In this document: positions 8,532 through 17,637 of the stretch, in pieces
Layout of the letters: every line of letters starts with the position of its first letter
Numbering within the stretch: position 1 is the stretch's first letter
From: Hymenobacter rigui
GTDB taxonomy: Bacteria > Bacteroidota > Bacteroidia > Cytophagales > Hymenobacteraceae
DNA length: 64,000 nucleotides
Reading direction: 5' to 3'
Assembly: GCF_003944715.1 (NCBI RefSeq)
Contig: NZ_RWIT01000011.1
Span: 62,001 to 126,000 of the forward strand
The notes under the pieces: generated by a model
What the model saw: the letters and a program-made list of their open reading frames with translations, nothing else
The model's database searches: none
Told to the model about the DNA's origin: nothing
Translations under genes and position numbers: made by a program

Positions 8532-9008
8532 ATGACCCAGCTGCTCTCCGGCGAATACGAGTGCAAGCTCGACCCAAAGGGTCGGCTGGTGCTGCCGGCC
8601 AAGGTGAAGGCCAATCTGCCGGAAGCGTCGGGCAGCCAGCTGGTGCTGGTGCGAGGGTTTGAACCCTGCCTGGTGCTGTACCCCCGCGCGGCATGGCGCG
8701 TCATTCATGAGAAGGTAATGGCGCTAGACGAGTTCAACGAGGAATACCGGCAGTTTCAGCGCAACTTCTTCCGGGGCATGACGGAAGTAGAGCTGGACAG
8801 CATCGGCCGTTTCATGCTGCCGGGCACCATGCGCCGCTACGCCGGCATCGAGAAGGAGGCCATTATCGTGGGCCTGGGCAACCGGTGCGAAATCTGGGAC
8901 CCGGCCCGCTACGATGAATTCCTCATTAAAGACCAGCAGAGCTTCTCCAAGCTGGCTCAGAAATTCCTTACCACCGAACCTAACCCCGGCAGCCCACTGG
9001 CTGCTTAA
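8532..9008 (+). CDS. mraZ: transcriptional regulator MraZ
   Basis: First gene of the dcw cluster. The ATG at 8532 gives 158 residues beginning MTQLLSGEYECKLDPKGR, matching the MraZ start; the longer upstream frame would begin inside the operator repeats and was rejected. Two SpoVT-AbrB-like halves are visible, each with the DxxGR signature: LDPKGRLVLP near residue 13 and LDSIGRFMLP near 87. MraZ is a ring-forming DNA-binding protein that controls the dcw operon, in E. coli as a repressor of its own promoter and antagonist of RsmH. Here TGGT repeats sit in its promoter. The rsmH start lies 8 bases downstream. Confidence 0.95.
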   Translation: MTQLLSGEYECKLDPKGRLVLPAKVKANLPEASGSQLVLVRGFEPCLVLYPRAAWRVIHEKVMALDEFNEEYRQFQRNFFRGMTEVELDSIGRFMLPGTMRRYAGIEKEAIIVGLGNRCEIWDPARYDEFLIKDQQSFSKLAQKFLTTEPNPGSPLAA

Positions 9009-9016
9009 ACTACCGC

Positions 9017-9949
9017 TTGAGCCACTACCAGAACGATACCGACTACCACCGCCCCGTGATGCTGCAGCAGTGCCTGGAGGCGCTGGATATGCAGCCCGGC
9101 GGCCGCTACGTGGACGTCACGTTTGGCGGGGGCGGCCACTCTGCCCGCATCCTGGAGCGGCTGGGCCCGGAAGGACACCTCTATAGCTTTGATCAGGATG
9201 CCGATGCGGAGCACGAAGCTGGGAAGCTGGCCCGCCCGCAGTTCACCTTTATCCGGAGTAATTTCCGCCAGTTGTATCAGGAGCTGAAACGCCACGGCGC
9301 GCTGCCCGTGGATGGTCTGCTGGCCGACCTAGGCGTATCCTCGCACCAGTTCGATACGCCGGAGCGCGGCTTCAGCACCCGCTTCGACGGACCCCTGGAC
9401 ATGCGCATGAACCCCGACGGCGACGACGCCTCAGCAGCTGACATCATCAATGAGTATCCAGAGGCCGAGCTGCACCGCATTTTCGGCATGTACGGCGAAG
9501 TTACCAATGCCCGCACGCTGGCCGCCACGGTGGCCGCCGCCCGGCGCGGACAAAGCATTACTACCATTGCCGGCCTCAAGAAAGCCATTGCCCCGGTTAC
9601 GCCCCGGGGCAAAGAAAACAAGTACCTGGCCCAGGTATTTCAGGCCCTGCGCATTGAAGCCAACGACGAAATGGCCGCCCTGCGCGAAATGTTGGAGCAA
9701 ACTGCTCAGGTACTGCGCCCCGGCGGCCGGCTGGTGGTCATGAGCTACCACTCCCTGGAAGACCGGCTGGTGAAGAACTTTATTGCGAAGGGCAAATTCT
9801 TCGGGGAAGTGGAAAAAGACCTGTTCGGCCGTACCAACGTGCCGTTTGAGGCGTTGACCCGCAAGCCCGTGGAAGCGTCCGCCGAAGAAATTGCGCTGAA
9901 TAGCCGGGCCCGCAGTGCCAAGCTGCGCATTGCCGTTCGCAAAGAATAA
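9017..9949 (+). CDS. rsmH: 16S rRNA (cytosine1402-N4)-methyltransferase RsmH
   Basis: A 310-residue SAM-dependent methyltransferase that N4-methylates C1402 of 16S rRNA in the ribosomal P site. Visible blocks: YHRPVML at the N-terminus, the SAM loop VDVTFGGGGHSARIL, FDQDADA, LLADLGVSSHQFD, RGFSTRFDGPLDMRM, KENKYLAQVFQALRIEAN and the C-terminal MSYHSLEDRLVKNF. Length is normal. The start is taken as TTG at 9017, because the next in-frame ATG would cut into the conserved YHxPVML block. It follows mraZ by 8 bases and belongs to the same transcript. Confidence 0.95.
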   Translation: MSHYQNDTDYHRPVMLQQCLEALDMQPGGRYVDVTFGGGGHSARILERLGPEGHLYSFDQDADAEHEAGKLARPQFTFIRSNFRQLYQELKRHGALPVDGLLADLGVSSHQFDTPERGFSTRFDGPLDMRMNPDGDDASAADIINEYPEAELHRIFGMYGEVTNARTLAATVAAARRGQSITTIAGLKKAIAPVTPRGKENKYLAQVFQALRIEANDEMAALREMLEQTAQVLRPGGRLVVMSYHSLEDRLVKNFIAKGKFFGEVEKDLFGRTNVPFEALTRKPVEASAEEIALNSRARSAKLRIAVRKE

Positions 9950-9982
9950 CCTATTGCTCCCGCTCGAAATCAAGCTAGTACC

Positions 9983-10723
9983 GTGGCAGTTAACACCGTA
10001 AAATCCGCTCAGTCGCCCCGCGTGAATGCGCCGCGGCCGGTTGCGCCCCTGGTGCCGGAGCCGGTTCAGGCCCCCGAGCCGGAGCCTACGCCCGCCCCCC
10101 GGCCGGCCCGGGCTCCGCGGGAGCCGCGCCCGGCTGCCCAGAAGCGGAGCTCCTGGAGCGTGTTTTCCCTGCTGGAGCGCATCACGCGGGTAGATGGCCT
10201 GTTTCGGGAAGGACTGCCGGTGCGCTACCTGCCGCACCTGCTGTTCATCATGTTCCTGACGCTGGTGTACATCGGCAATACGCACTATGCCACCCGCATG
10301 AACCGCAGCATTCAAAAGCTGAAAGTGGAAACCGAGGACCTGCGGGCCGATTATACCACGCTGTCGTCTGACTACATGGAGGCCAGCAAGCAGAGTGAGG
10401 TAGCCCGTAAGGTGGCCGCTTATGGCCTTATTGAAAGCTCCTCGCCGCCGTTCCGCATTGCCGTGCCCGCCGGCCGGATTGATGAGGCCAAGCTGGAAGA
10501 AGTGCCCCTGCTTACTGCCGATTCGGTAGCTGCCATGGCCGCCCGAGCCAAAGCCGACTCCCTGCGCCGCGCCTCCGAGCGGGTACTCTCCGACGACGAT
10601 TCCGTGGCCGAGGCTGCTCCGCCCATGCCAATTGGCGTGGATATAAACGGCAATCCGGTTCCTACTACTACTGAAACATCTTCCAATCGTTCAGCCCCTC
10701 GCCGCAATGAAAGGAAACGTTAA
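9983..10723 (+). CDS. ftsL: FtsL-like divisome protein
   Basis: The position between rsmH and the ftsI transpeptidase identifies this as the FtsL-type protein of Bacteroidota. From a GTG start it encodes 246 residues: a Pro/Ala-rich cytoplasmic region (about 1-55), a basic-amphipathic stretch, one membrane segment near 85-105 (LLFIMFLTLVYIGNTHYA), then a short coiled coil (about 110-145) and a low-complexity periplasmic tail. FtsL with FtsB and FtsQ links the divisome to septal peptidoglycan synthesis. It is longer than the usual 100-120 residues because of both tails. Its 3' end overlaps ftsI by 17 bases, suggesting coupled translation. Confidence 0.75.
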   Translation: MAVNTVKSAQSPRVNAPRPVAPLVPEPVQAPEPEPTPAPRPARAPREPRPAAQKRSSWSVFSLLERITRVDGLFREGLPVRYLPHLLFIMFLTLVYIGNTHYATRMNRSIQKLKVETEDLRADYTTLSSDYMEASKQSEVARKVAAYGLIESSSPPFRIAVPAGRIDEAKLEEVPLLTADSVAAMAARAKADSLRRASERVLSDDDSVAEAAPPMPIGVDINGNPVPTTTETSSNRSAPRRNERKR

Positions 10724-13025
10724 AAAAAGCATTGTTACCCGCGTCCGGCTGGCCTTTCTGGGCGTGTGCCTGTTCTCAGCGGCCGTGGTCTGGAAAATAG
10801 GCCAGGTGCAGTTCAAGGAAGGAGCCCGCTGGCGGGCTCTGGAGCAGGAGCGGCGCGTTACGTACCAGCCCGTACCTGCTACCCGGGGCAACATCTTTGC
10901 CTCCGATGGCCGCAGCATCATGGCTACTTCGCTGCCCTTCTACCGGGTGGCCTGGGACCCCAGCGTGGTGAGCCAGGCGCTCTTCAATGAGAAGAAAGAC
11001 TCCCTGGCGCTGCTCCTGTCCCGTTTTTTTGGGGATAGAAGTCCGCAGGAATATTTGCGCCGGATCAAAGATGCCAAGAATGCCAAGGTGCCCGTGCGCT
11101 ACCTGCGGCTGAACTCCCGGCAGATCAACTTCCAGGAGAAAAAGGAGCTGGCCCAGTGGCCGATTTTCCGGGCCGGCAAAAACAAAGGCGGCGTCATCTT
11201 CGAGAAAGTAGATAAGCGTTTCCGGCCCTTTGGCGGGCTGGCCCAGCGCACTATCGGCTTCGTGAACGAGGAGAAAAACGGGGCTGGCCTGGAGTTCACC
11301 TTCAACCGCCACTTGGCCGGCAAGGACGGCGAGGCGCTGTTTGAGCGGCTGCCGGGCGGCAATAAGCCCATTTACGACGGTACCGAGGTGAAGCCCCAGC
11401 CGGGCTACGATATCAAAACCACCATTGATATCAACCTGCAGGACGTGGCCGAAAACGCTCTGTATAAAGCCCTAGTGGATAACGACGCCCAGTATGGCTG
11501 CGTGATTCTGATGGAGGTGAAAACCGGCGAAATCAAGGCCGTAGCCAACCTGGGCCGCGTGGCCGATGGCGTGTACCGCGAGGATTACAACTACGCCATT
11601 GCCGACCAGGGCCGTACCGAGCCGGGCTCTACCTTCAAGCTGGCCTCCCTGATGGCCGTGCTGGAAGCTAACCCCGAGCTGCAGCTGACCGATACGGTGA
11701 ATACCGGCCGGACTGGCTCTATGAAGATTGGCGGGGCCGTAAAAACGGATACCCACGCCAACGGCCGTATTTCCCTCAAACAGGTATTCGAGAAGTCATC
11801 CAACATTGGCGTGGCGGTGCTGGTGGATAAGCAGTTCGGCCGTAATCCGACGGAGTACACCGACTACCTCAAGAAGTTTGGACTGGATAAGCCGCTGGGC
11901 TTCCAGATGGCCGGCGAGGCCCGCCCCTACATCAAAGACCCCCGGGACCGGACCTGGAGCCGTACCTCGCTGACGACCATGTGCATCGGCTACGAGTTGA
12001 AGCTGGCTCCCTTGCAGACTCTGGCTTTCTACAACGCCGTAGCCAACGACGGGGTGAAAGTCCAGCCTATCATTGTCAAGGAAATCAAGCAGGCCGACAA
12101 CGTGCTGGAGCACTTCGAGGCCCAGGTGCTGAACCAGAAAATCTGCTCCGACGAAACTCTGGAGAAAGTGCGCTCCATGATGGAGGGCGTGGTGAGTGAA
12201 GGCACTGCCCGCGGCATCCGCTCCAATGACTATGGTATTGCCGGCAAAACCGGTACCGCCTGGAAATTCAAGAACGGGGCGTACACCAAGATGTATTCCA
12301 CCAGCTTCTGCGGCTATTTCCCGGCCGATAACCCCAAGTACAGCTGCATCGTGGTGGTCGATTCGCCCAAGCGGGGCGGCTGGTCAGGGGCTGAGGTATC
12401 TGCCCCGGTGTTCAAGGAAGTAGCGGATAAAGCCATGGCCCGCGACGCGGCCAGTCTGCGGCCTCTGCTGGCCCGGGCCCCGGTGTCCCGCTCGCGGGTG
12501 CCGTTCGTAAAGGCCGGCATGCAGGATGAGCTGACGATGGTATTCGCGCAGTTGGGAGTAAGCCACGACGGTGCCACCGGCACCGACGACTGGGTGCGTA
12601 CTTCCGCCGGAGCCACGGCCGAAAAGCTGGCGCTGCAGCCCATGGCCGTACGCCCCGGTCGGGTGCCCAACGTGCAGGGCCTCACGCTGCGAGATGCCCT
12701 GTTCCTGCTGGAAAACCGGGGTCTGCGGGTGCGTAGCATTGGTACCGGCCGCGTGAAGGCGCAGTCGGTAGCCGCCGGCTCAGCGGCACGGCGCGGCACT
12801 ACGGTAGTGTTGCAGCTGGAAGCTATTGGCCGGCAACAAGCCGCTCCGGCTCCGGTAGCGGCGCCGGCTGCTCCCGAAACTGCTGCCACGCCAGAGCCCG
12901 CGCATACGGCTTCGCCCGCTGCCGCCCGCACTACTCCCTCACCGAAAGCGGCTGACCGCAAACCAGCCACGCCTTCTAAAAAGGAAACGGCTTCAGTAAA
13001 GCCCCGGCCGAAGCCCAAAGCCTAA
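10707..13025 (+). CDS. ftsI: penicillin-binding protein, FtsI-type transpeptidase with PASTA domain
   Basis: A 772-residue class B penicillin-binding protein for septal peptidoglycan cross-linking. One N-terminal membrane anchor (about 12-30) precedes the PBP dimerisation domain (ATRGNIFASDGR near 58-69). The transpeptidase motifs are SxxK at Ser308-Lys311 (catalytic serine), SxN at 364-366 and KTG at 514-516. A single PASTA domain lies near 652-705, followed by a long Ala/Pro/Lys tail (about 710-772). PASTA on a division PBP is normal in Bacteroidota. It overlaps ftsL by 17 bases and is followed by murE. Confidence 0.93.
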   Translation: MKGNVKKSIVTRVRLAFLGVCLFSAAVVWKIGQVQFKEGARWRALEQERRVTYQPVPATRGNIFASDGRSIMATSLPFYRVAWDPSVVSQALFNEKKDSLALLLSRFFGDRSPQEYLRRIKDAKNAKVPVRYLRLNSRQINFQEKKELAQWPIFRAGKNKGGVIFEKVDKRFRPFGGLAQRTIGFVNEEKNGAGLEFTFNRHLAGKDGEALFERLPGGNKPIYDGTEVKPQPGYDIKTTIDINLQDVAENALYKALVDNDAQYGCVILMEVKTGEIKAVANLGRVADGVYREDYNYAIADQGRTEPGSTFKLASLMAVLEANPELQLTDTVNTGRTGSMKIGGAVKTDTHANGRISLKQVFEKSSNIGVAVLVDKQFGRNPTEYTDYLKKFGLDKPLGFQMAGEARPYIKDPRDRTWSRTSLTTMCIGYELKLAPLQTLAFYNAVANDGVKVQPIIVKEIKQADNVLEHFEAQVLNQKICSDETLEKVRSMMEGVVSEGTARGIRSNDYGIAGKTGTAWKFKNGAYTKMYSTSFCGYFPADNPKYSCIVVVDSPKRGGWSGAEVSAPVFKEVADKAMARDAASLRPLLARAPVSRSRVPFVKAGMQDELTMVFAQLGVSHDGATGTDDWVRTSAGATAEKLALQPMAVRPGRVPNVQGLTLRDALFLLENRGLRVRSIGTGRVKAQSVAAGSAARRGTTVVLQLEAIGRQQAAPAPVAAPAAPETAATPEPAHTASPAAARTTPSPKAADRKPATPSKKETASVKPRPKPKA

Positions 13026-13087
13026 AACCTGCCCCTCGATTCCGCTAACTCCTGCGCCGGTGTGGCGCGCCATCGTCTGCCTCTGCT

Positions 13088-14566
13088 TTGAATACGCTGC
13101 ATACATCCCTTTCCGCTCTAACAACTGTCGTAACTGTACTGGCTCAGCATGGCCCGGCCGAGGTAGTTATTTCCGGTCTTACTCTCGACTCGCGGCAGGC
13201 GGGGCCCGGCACGCTGTTCTTTGCCCTGCGCGGCACCGCCACCAATGGCCACCAGTTCATTCCGAAAGCCGTGGCCCAGGGAGTAGCTGCCATCGTGTGC
13301 GAGGAGTTGCCCGCTGAGTTGGATCCAAACACCACCTACGTGCAGGTGCCCGACTCGGCGGAGGCTATGGCCCTGATGGCGGCGGAGTTCTACGGACATC
13401 CTTCGCGCAAATTGCAGCTGGTGGGCATCACGGGCACCAACGGCAAAACCACCTGCGCCACCATGCTGCACAAGCTGTTCCGGGAGCTGGGCTACCACTG
13501 CGGGCTGCTGAGCACGGTGCAGAATCAGATTGACGAGGAAGTAATTCCGAGCACCCACACCACGCCCGACGCCATTCGGCTCAACGAGCTGCTGGCTCGC
13601 ATGCTCAAGGTCGGGTGCACCCACGTGTTTATGGAGGTGAGCAGCCACTCGGTGGTGCAGCACCGCGTAACGGGCCTGCACTTTGCCGGCGGCATCTTCA
13701 CTAACCTCACCCACGACCACCTTGACTACCACGGCACCTTCGACAACTATCTGAAGGCCAAGAAGGGCTTTTTCGATATGCTACCGAAGTCGGCCTTTGC
13801 CCTCACCAACGCCGACGACAAGCGCGGGGCGGTGATGCTGCAGAACGTGCGCGGCCGCCGCGAAACCTACTCGCTGCGCGGCAACGGCACGTTCCGGGGC
13901 AAGCTCATTGAAAATGCCGTGCACGGCCTGCACCTGGAGGTGGACGGCCGCGAGGTGCAGTTCCGCCTCATCGGGGTGTTCAACGCCTACAACCTGCTGG
14001 CCATTTACGGGGCGGCGGTGCTGCTGGGTGAGGAACCTACGGAGGTACTCACGGTGCTGTCGGGCCTCACCTCGGCTCCGGGCCGCTTCGAGCCGATTGT
14101 GTCGCCGAAAAGCCGCATTACCGGCATTGTGGATTACGCCCATACGCCCGACGCGCTGGAAAACGTGCTCCAGACCATTGCCGACATCCGCCAGCCCAGC
14201 CAGCAGGTGATTACCGTAGTAGGCTGCGGCGGCAACCGGGACGGCGCCAAACGGCCGGTTATGGCCCGGCTGGCCGCCGAGCTGTCGGACCGCGCCGTGC
14301 TGACTTCCGACAACCCTCGCTTCGAAGACCCAAACGAAATCCTGGCCCAGATGCAGGTGGGCGTGCCCGCCGAGGCCCTGGGCAAGGTGCTCACCATCAC
14401 CGACCGGCGCGAGGCCATCAAAACCGCCGTGGCCCTGGCCGGCCCCGGTGATATTGTGCTGGTGGCCGGCAAAGGCCATGAAACCTACCAGGATGTGCAG
14501 GGCGTGAAGTCCGATTTCGACGACAAGCACGTGCTGGCCACCATGTTTGATCTATTAGGGAAATGA
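13088..14566 (+). CDS. murE: UDP-MurNAc-L-Ala-D-Glu:meso-diaminopimelate ligase
   Basis: A 492-residue cytosolic Mur ligase that adds meso-diaminopimelate to UDP-MurNAc-dipeptide. The ATP loop TGTNGKTT is at 115-122, substrate residues THTTPD near 156-161, the catalytic-region SSHSV and THDHLDYHG follow, and DNPR at 408-411 marks specificity for meso-DAP over lysine. The start is TTG at 13088; there is no suitable ATG before conserved sequence. It lies 62 bases after ftsI. Downstream is a 179-base spacer with an imperfect inverted repeat before mraY. Confidence 0.95.
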   Translation: MNTLHTSLSALTTVVTVLAQHGPAEVVISGLTLDSRQAGPGTLFFALRGTATNGHQFIPKAVAQGVAAIVCEELPAELDPNTTYVQVPDSAEAMALMAAEFYGHPSRKLQLVGITGTNGKTTCATMLHKLFRELGYHCGLLSTVQNQIDEEVIPSTHTTPDAIRLNELLARMLKVGCTHVFMEVSSHSVVQHRVTGLHFAGGIFTNLTHDHLDYHGTFDNYLKAKKGFFDMLPKSAFALTNADDKRGAVMLQNVRGRRETYSLRGNGTFRGKLIENAVHGLHLEVDGREVQFRLIGVFNAYNLLAIYGAAVLLGEEPTEVLTVLSGLTSAPGRFEPIVSPKSRITGIVDYAHTPDALENVLQTIADIRQPSQQVITVVGCGGNRDGAKRPVMARLAAELSDRAVLTSDNPRFEDPNEILAQMQVGVPAEALGKVLTITDRREAIKTAVALAGPGDIVLVAGKGHETYQDVQGVKSDFDDKHVLATMFDLLGK

Positions 14567-14569
14567 GTT

Positions 14570-14693
14570 GTTCGTTGTCAGTTGTTCGTTTTTAGGGCGG
14601 ATTCTGGTAGTAAAGGCACATCGCCGAATACTGGAAAAGCAACGAACAACCAGAAACGGACAACGAAAAACGAGTATCGAACAACGAAAAACC
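14570..14693. repeat. imperfect inverted repeat in the murE-mraY spacer
   Basis: The left part carries repeated GTTGTTCGTT units (about 14577-14591). The right part (about 14641-14692) carries the complementary AACGAACAAC, GGACAACGAAAAACG and GAACAACGAAAAAC units. It could fold as an imperfect hairpin and lies entirely between stop and start codons. Its sequence differs from the repeats in the other dcw spacers. Confidence 0.55.
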
Positions 14694-14745
14694 GAATCTT
14701 TGCAGCTTGGACTCCCTCTGACTGCCAACTGCTGACCTTGCGCCC

Positions 14746-15966
14746 ATGCTGTATTACCTCTTCAACTACCTCTACAAAACGTACCACCTGCCGGGCACGG
14801 GCGTGTTCCAGTATAGCTCGTTCCGGGCGGCGCTGGCGGTAGTTACTTCCCTCATTATTGCGCAATACTTTGGCGCTCCGCTGATTCGGTTGCTGCAGCG
14901 CCAGCAGATTGGCGAGTCGATTCGGGACCTGGGCTTACAGGGCCAGATGGAGAAGAAAGGCACCCCTACCATGGGCGGGCTCATTATTCTGCTGGCTATT
15001 CTGGTGCCGGTGCTGCTGTTTGCCAAGCTCGACAACATCTACATTGTGCTGATGCTGCTGAGCACCGTGTGGCTGGGCCTTATCGGCTTCGTGGACGACT
15101 ATATTAAGGTAGTCAAGAAGGATAAGGAAGGCTTGGCCGGGCGCTTCAAGATTCTGGGCCAGGTGGGCCTGGGTATTACGGTGGGCTGGGTGCTGTTTTT
15201 CAGCAACGATGTAACCGTGCGCCAGTACGCGCTGCCCAACGGTACCTTCTCGGCCGTGGATGCCAGCTCGGTGTACCAGGACGTGAAGCTGATGATTACC
15301 ACCGTGCCCTTCCTCAAGAACAACGAGCTGAACTACGGCGACCTGTTTGCCACGGCCGGCGACTTCTTCAACGAATATTACGCCTTCTTCTACATTCCCA
15401 TCGTCATCATCATCATTACGGCGGTGAGCAACGGGGCCAACATTACGGATGGTCTTGACGGGCTGGCGGCCGGTACCTCGGCCATCATTGGCATCACGCT
15501 GGCCATTTTTGCCTTCGTGAGCGGCAACGTGCTGCTGGCTGACTACCTCGATATCATGTTCATTCCGAACTCCGGAGAACTGGTAATCTTCTGTGCAGCC
15601 TTCGTGGGGGCCTGCGTGGGTTTCCTATGGTACAACTCGTATCCGGCCCAGGTATTCATGGGCGACACCGGCTCGTTGGCTATCGGGGGCATCATTGCCG
15701 TGCTGGCCATCATTGTGCGCAAGGAGCTGCTGATTCCGGTGCTGTGCGGGGTGTTCCTGATTGAGAACCTCTCGGTGATGGTGCAGGTGAGCTGGTTTAA
15801 GTACACCAAGCGCAAATACGGCGAAGGCCGCCGCCTGCTGCGCATGTCGCCGCTGCACCACCACTACCAGAAACTGGGCTACCACGAATCCAAGATTGTG
15901 TCGCGCTTCTGGATTGTGGGAATTATGCTGGCCGTCCTCACACTCGTAACCCTGAAGCTGCGCTAA
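14746..15966 (+). CDS. mraY: phospho-N-acetylmuramoyl-pentapeptide transferase MraY
   Basis: A 406-residue polytopic membrane enzyme that transfers phospho-MurNAc-pentapeptide to undecaprenyl phosphate, forming lipid I. Conserved blocks: KGTPTMGG at 71-78, the Asp-rich FVDDYIKV at 115-122, [22 protein letters not shown] and [12 protein letters not shown]. About ten hydrophobic segments are evident. A loop of roughly 60 residues around 165-225 is longer than in E. coli MraY, as is usual in Bacteroidota. It lies between murE and murD, with inverted-repeat spacers on both sides. Confidence 0.95.
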   Translation: MLYYLFNYLYKTYHLPGTGVFQYSSFRAALAVVTSLIIAQYFGAPLIRLLQRQQIGESIRDLGLQGQMEKKGTPTMGGLIILLAILVPVLLFAKLDNIYIVLMLLSTVWLGLIGFVDDYIKVVKKDKEGLAGRFKILGQVGLGITVGWVLFFSNDVTVRQYALPNGTFSAVDASSVYQDVKLMITTVPFLKNNELNYGDLFATAGDFFNEYYAFFYIPIVIIIITAVSNGANITDGLDGLAAGTSAIIGITLAIFAFVSGNVLLADYLDIMFIPNSGELVIFCAAFVGACVGFLWYNSYPAQVFMGDTGSLAIGGIIAVLAIIVRKELLIPVLCGVFLIENLSVMVQVSWFKYTKRKYGEGRRLLRMSPLHHHYQKLGYHESKIVSRFWIVGIMLAVLTLVTLKLR

Positions 15967-16087
15967 TTCTCAAGTAGTAATGAGTAGTACGTATTGAGTA
16001 GTTAGAAAGGAAGAAGTCATCATGATTCCTTGCTGCTTACTACTACATCCTGTACTCACTACTGCATACTCAATTCTCAATACTGAA
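15967..16087. repeat. imperfect inverted repeat in the mraY-murD spacer
   Basis: The left half (about 15971-16008) contains TAGTAATGAGTAGTACGTAT and the right half (about 16037-16084) contains TACTCACTACTGCATACTCA, which are partly complementary. The vocabulary (GAGTAGT/TATTGAG) is the same as in the sdhB-sdhA spacer repeat at 34304-34392, so these two belong to one family. Confidence 0.6.
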
Positions 16088-16089
16088 GA

Positions 16090-17475
16090 ATGCACTACGT
16101 CATTTTAGGAGCCGCGGAGAGTGGGGTAGGGGCTGCGCTGCTGGCGCAGGCCAAGGGCCACACCGTATTTGTGTCCGATAAAAGCCCCATTCAGCCCGCC
16201 TACAAGCAAAAGCTGGAGGCGGCCGGTATTCCGTTTGAGGAAGGGCAGCATACGATGGAGCAGGTGCTGGCCGCCGATGAGGTAGTGAAAAGCCCCGGCA
16301 TTCCGGAAAAGGCCCCCGTGATTCAGGCGCTACGCGAGAACGGCACGCCTATCATCTCCGAAATTGAGCTGGCCGGGCGCTACACCCAGGCTAAGTGCAT
16401 CTGCATTACCGGTACCAACGGCAAAACCACCACCACGCTGCTCACCTGCCATCTGCTGAAGGAAGCAGGTTTGAACGTGGGACTGGCCGGCAACGTGGGC
16501 TACTCCTTGGCCGAGCAAATTATTGCCGACCAGCACGACTACTACGTGGTAGAGCTGAGCTCCTTCCAACTGGATGATACCTACGATTTCCAGCCCTGGA
16601 TTTCGGTGCTGCTCAACATCACCCCCGACCACCTCGACCGGTACAACTACTCGCTGGAGGAATATGCCCAGGCCAAGCTGCGCATCATGCGCAACCAGGA
16701 CAGTACCGGCCATTTCATTTATAACGCCGACGACGAAAACATTCAGCGCTACTTCAAAGCGGCGCTGCGGCCGGTGCGGCAGCTGCCCTTTAGTCTGCAC
16801 AAGCGCCCCGATTATCATCTGGGAGCCTATTATATAGATGAGGAGCGGGTGTGCGTGGATCTGCAGCCGGGCTTCTACAGCGAAACGGAAGAAATCAACA
16901 CAGCGGCTTCCCCGCTGATTGGGCAGCACAACCGCCAGAACATGCTGGCCGCCGTGCTCTGCGCCCGCCTGGCTGGCGTGGACTGCCGGCAGATTGAGCA
17001 GAACCTGGCCTCCTTCCACAACGCCGACCACCGCCTGCAGCCCGTGGGCGAGTTGAACGGCACCCGCTTCATCAACGACAGTAAGGCCACCAACGTGGAA
17101 GCCGCCTGGTTTGCCCTCGACGGCATCCGCCGGCCGATTGTGTGGATTGCCGGCGGCACCGATAAAGGCAACGACTACTCCACACTTATCCCGCTGGCCG
17201 AAAACCGCGTGAAGGCGCTGGTGTGCTTAGGGGTCGATAACGAGAAGCTGAAAGTCGCATTCGGGCCGGTTGTGCCGCACCTGGAAGAAACCCGCAGCAT
17301 GACCGACGCCGTACAGCGCGCCGCTGCCCTGGCTGCCCCCGGCGACGTGGTACTCCTCTCACCCGCCTGCGCCTCTTTCGATTTATTCCGAAATTACGAG
17401 GACCGGGGCCGGCAGTTTGCCGCCGCTGTGCAGCAACTCACTGACGACCAGACCAACGAGGAAGCCAACGAGTAA
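16090..17475 (+). CDS. murD: UDP-MurNAc-L-alanine:D-glutamate ligase
   Basis: A 461-residue cytosolic ligase adding D-glutamate to UDP-MurNAc-L-Ala. The N-terminal Rossmann-like UDP domain begins MHYVILGAAESGVG. The ATP loop TGTNGKTT is at 108-115. VELSSFQLDDT, LLNITPDHLDRY, FINDSKATNVEAA and the C-terminal LLSPACASFDLFRNYEDRG follow in order. Length is normal. The 162-base spacer to ftsW is filled mainly by a nearly perfect 43-bp palindrome. Confidence 0.95.
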   Translation: MHYVILGAAESGVGAALLAQAKGHTVFVSDKSPIQPAYKQKLEAAGIPFEEGQHTMEQVLAADEVVKSPGIPEKAPVIQALRENGTPIISEIELAGRYTQAKCICITGTNGKTTTTLLTCHLLKEAGLNVGLAGNVGYSLAEQIIADQHDYYVVELSSFQLDDTYDFQPWISVLLNITPDHLDRYNYSLEEYAQAKLRIMRNQDSTGHFIYNADDENIQRYFKAALRPVRQLPFSLHKRPDYHLGAYYIDEERVCVDLQPGFYSETEEINTAASPLIGQHNRQNMLAAVLCARLAGVDCRQIEQNLASFHNADHRLQPVGELNGTRFINDSKATNVEAAWFALDGIRRPIVWIAGGTDKGNDYSTLIPLAENRVKALVCLGVDNEKLKVAFGPVVPHLEETRSMTDAVQRAAALAAPGDVVLLSPACASFDLFRNYEDRGRQFAAAVQQLTDDQTNEEANE

Positions 17476-17491
17476 TCTGCAGTAAAAGAAA

Positions 17492-17593
17492 GAACGTCAT
17501 TCCGAGCTTGTCGAGGAATCTCGCGTGCTGATGTTGTGATAGTAAACCAGACATCAGCAGGCGAGATTCCTCGACAAGCTCGGAATGACGTTC
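17492..17593. repeat. 43-bp inverted repeat, CATTCCGAG family (copy 1)
   Basis: Arms 17492-17534 and 17551-17593 are complementary at 42 of 43 positions around a 16-base loop. The core GTCATTCCGAGC and GAGGAATCTCGCGTGCTGAT recurs at 51294-51395, and in part at 47795-47889. It is intergenic between murD and ftsW. This kind of palindrome is REP/MITE-like; no transposase is nearby. Confidence 0.9.
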
Positions 17594-17637
17594 CAAAAGC
17601 CAACTAACTCATTCACACTTTCACCGCTTCACCGCCT

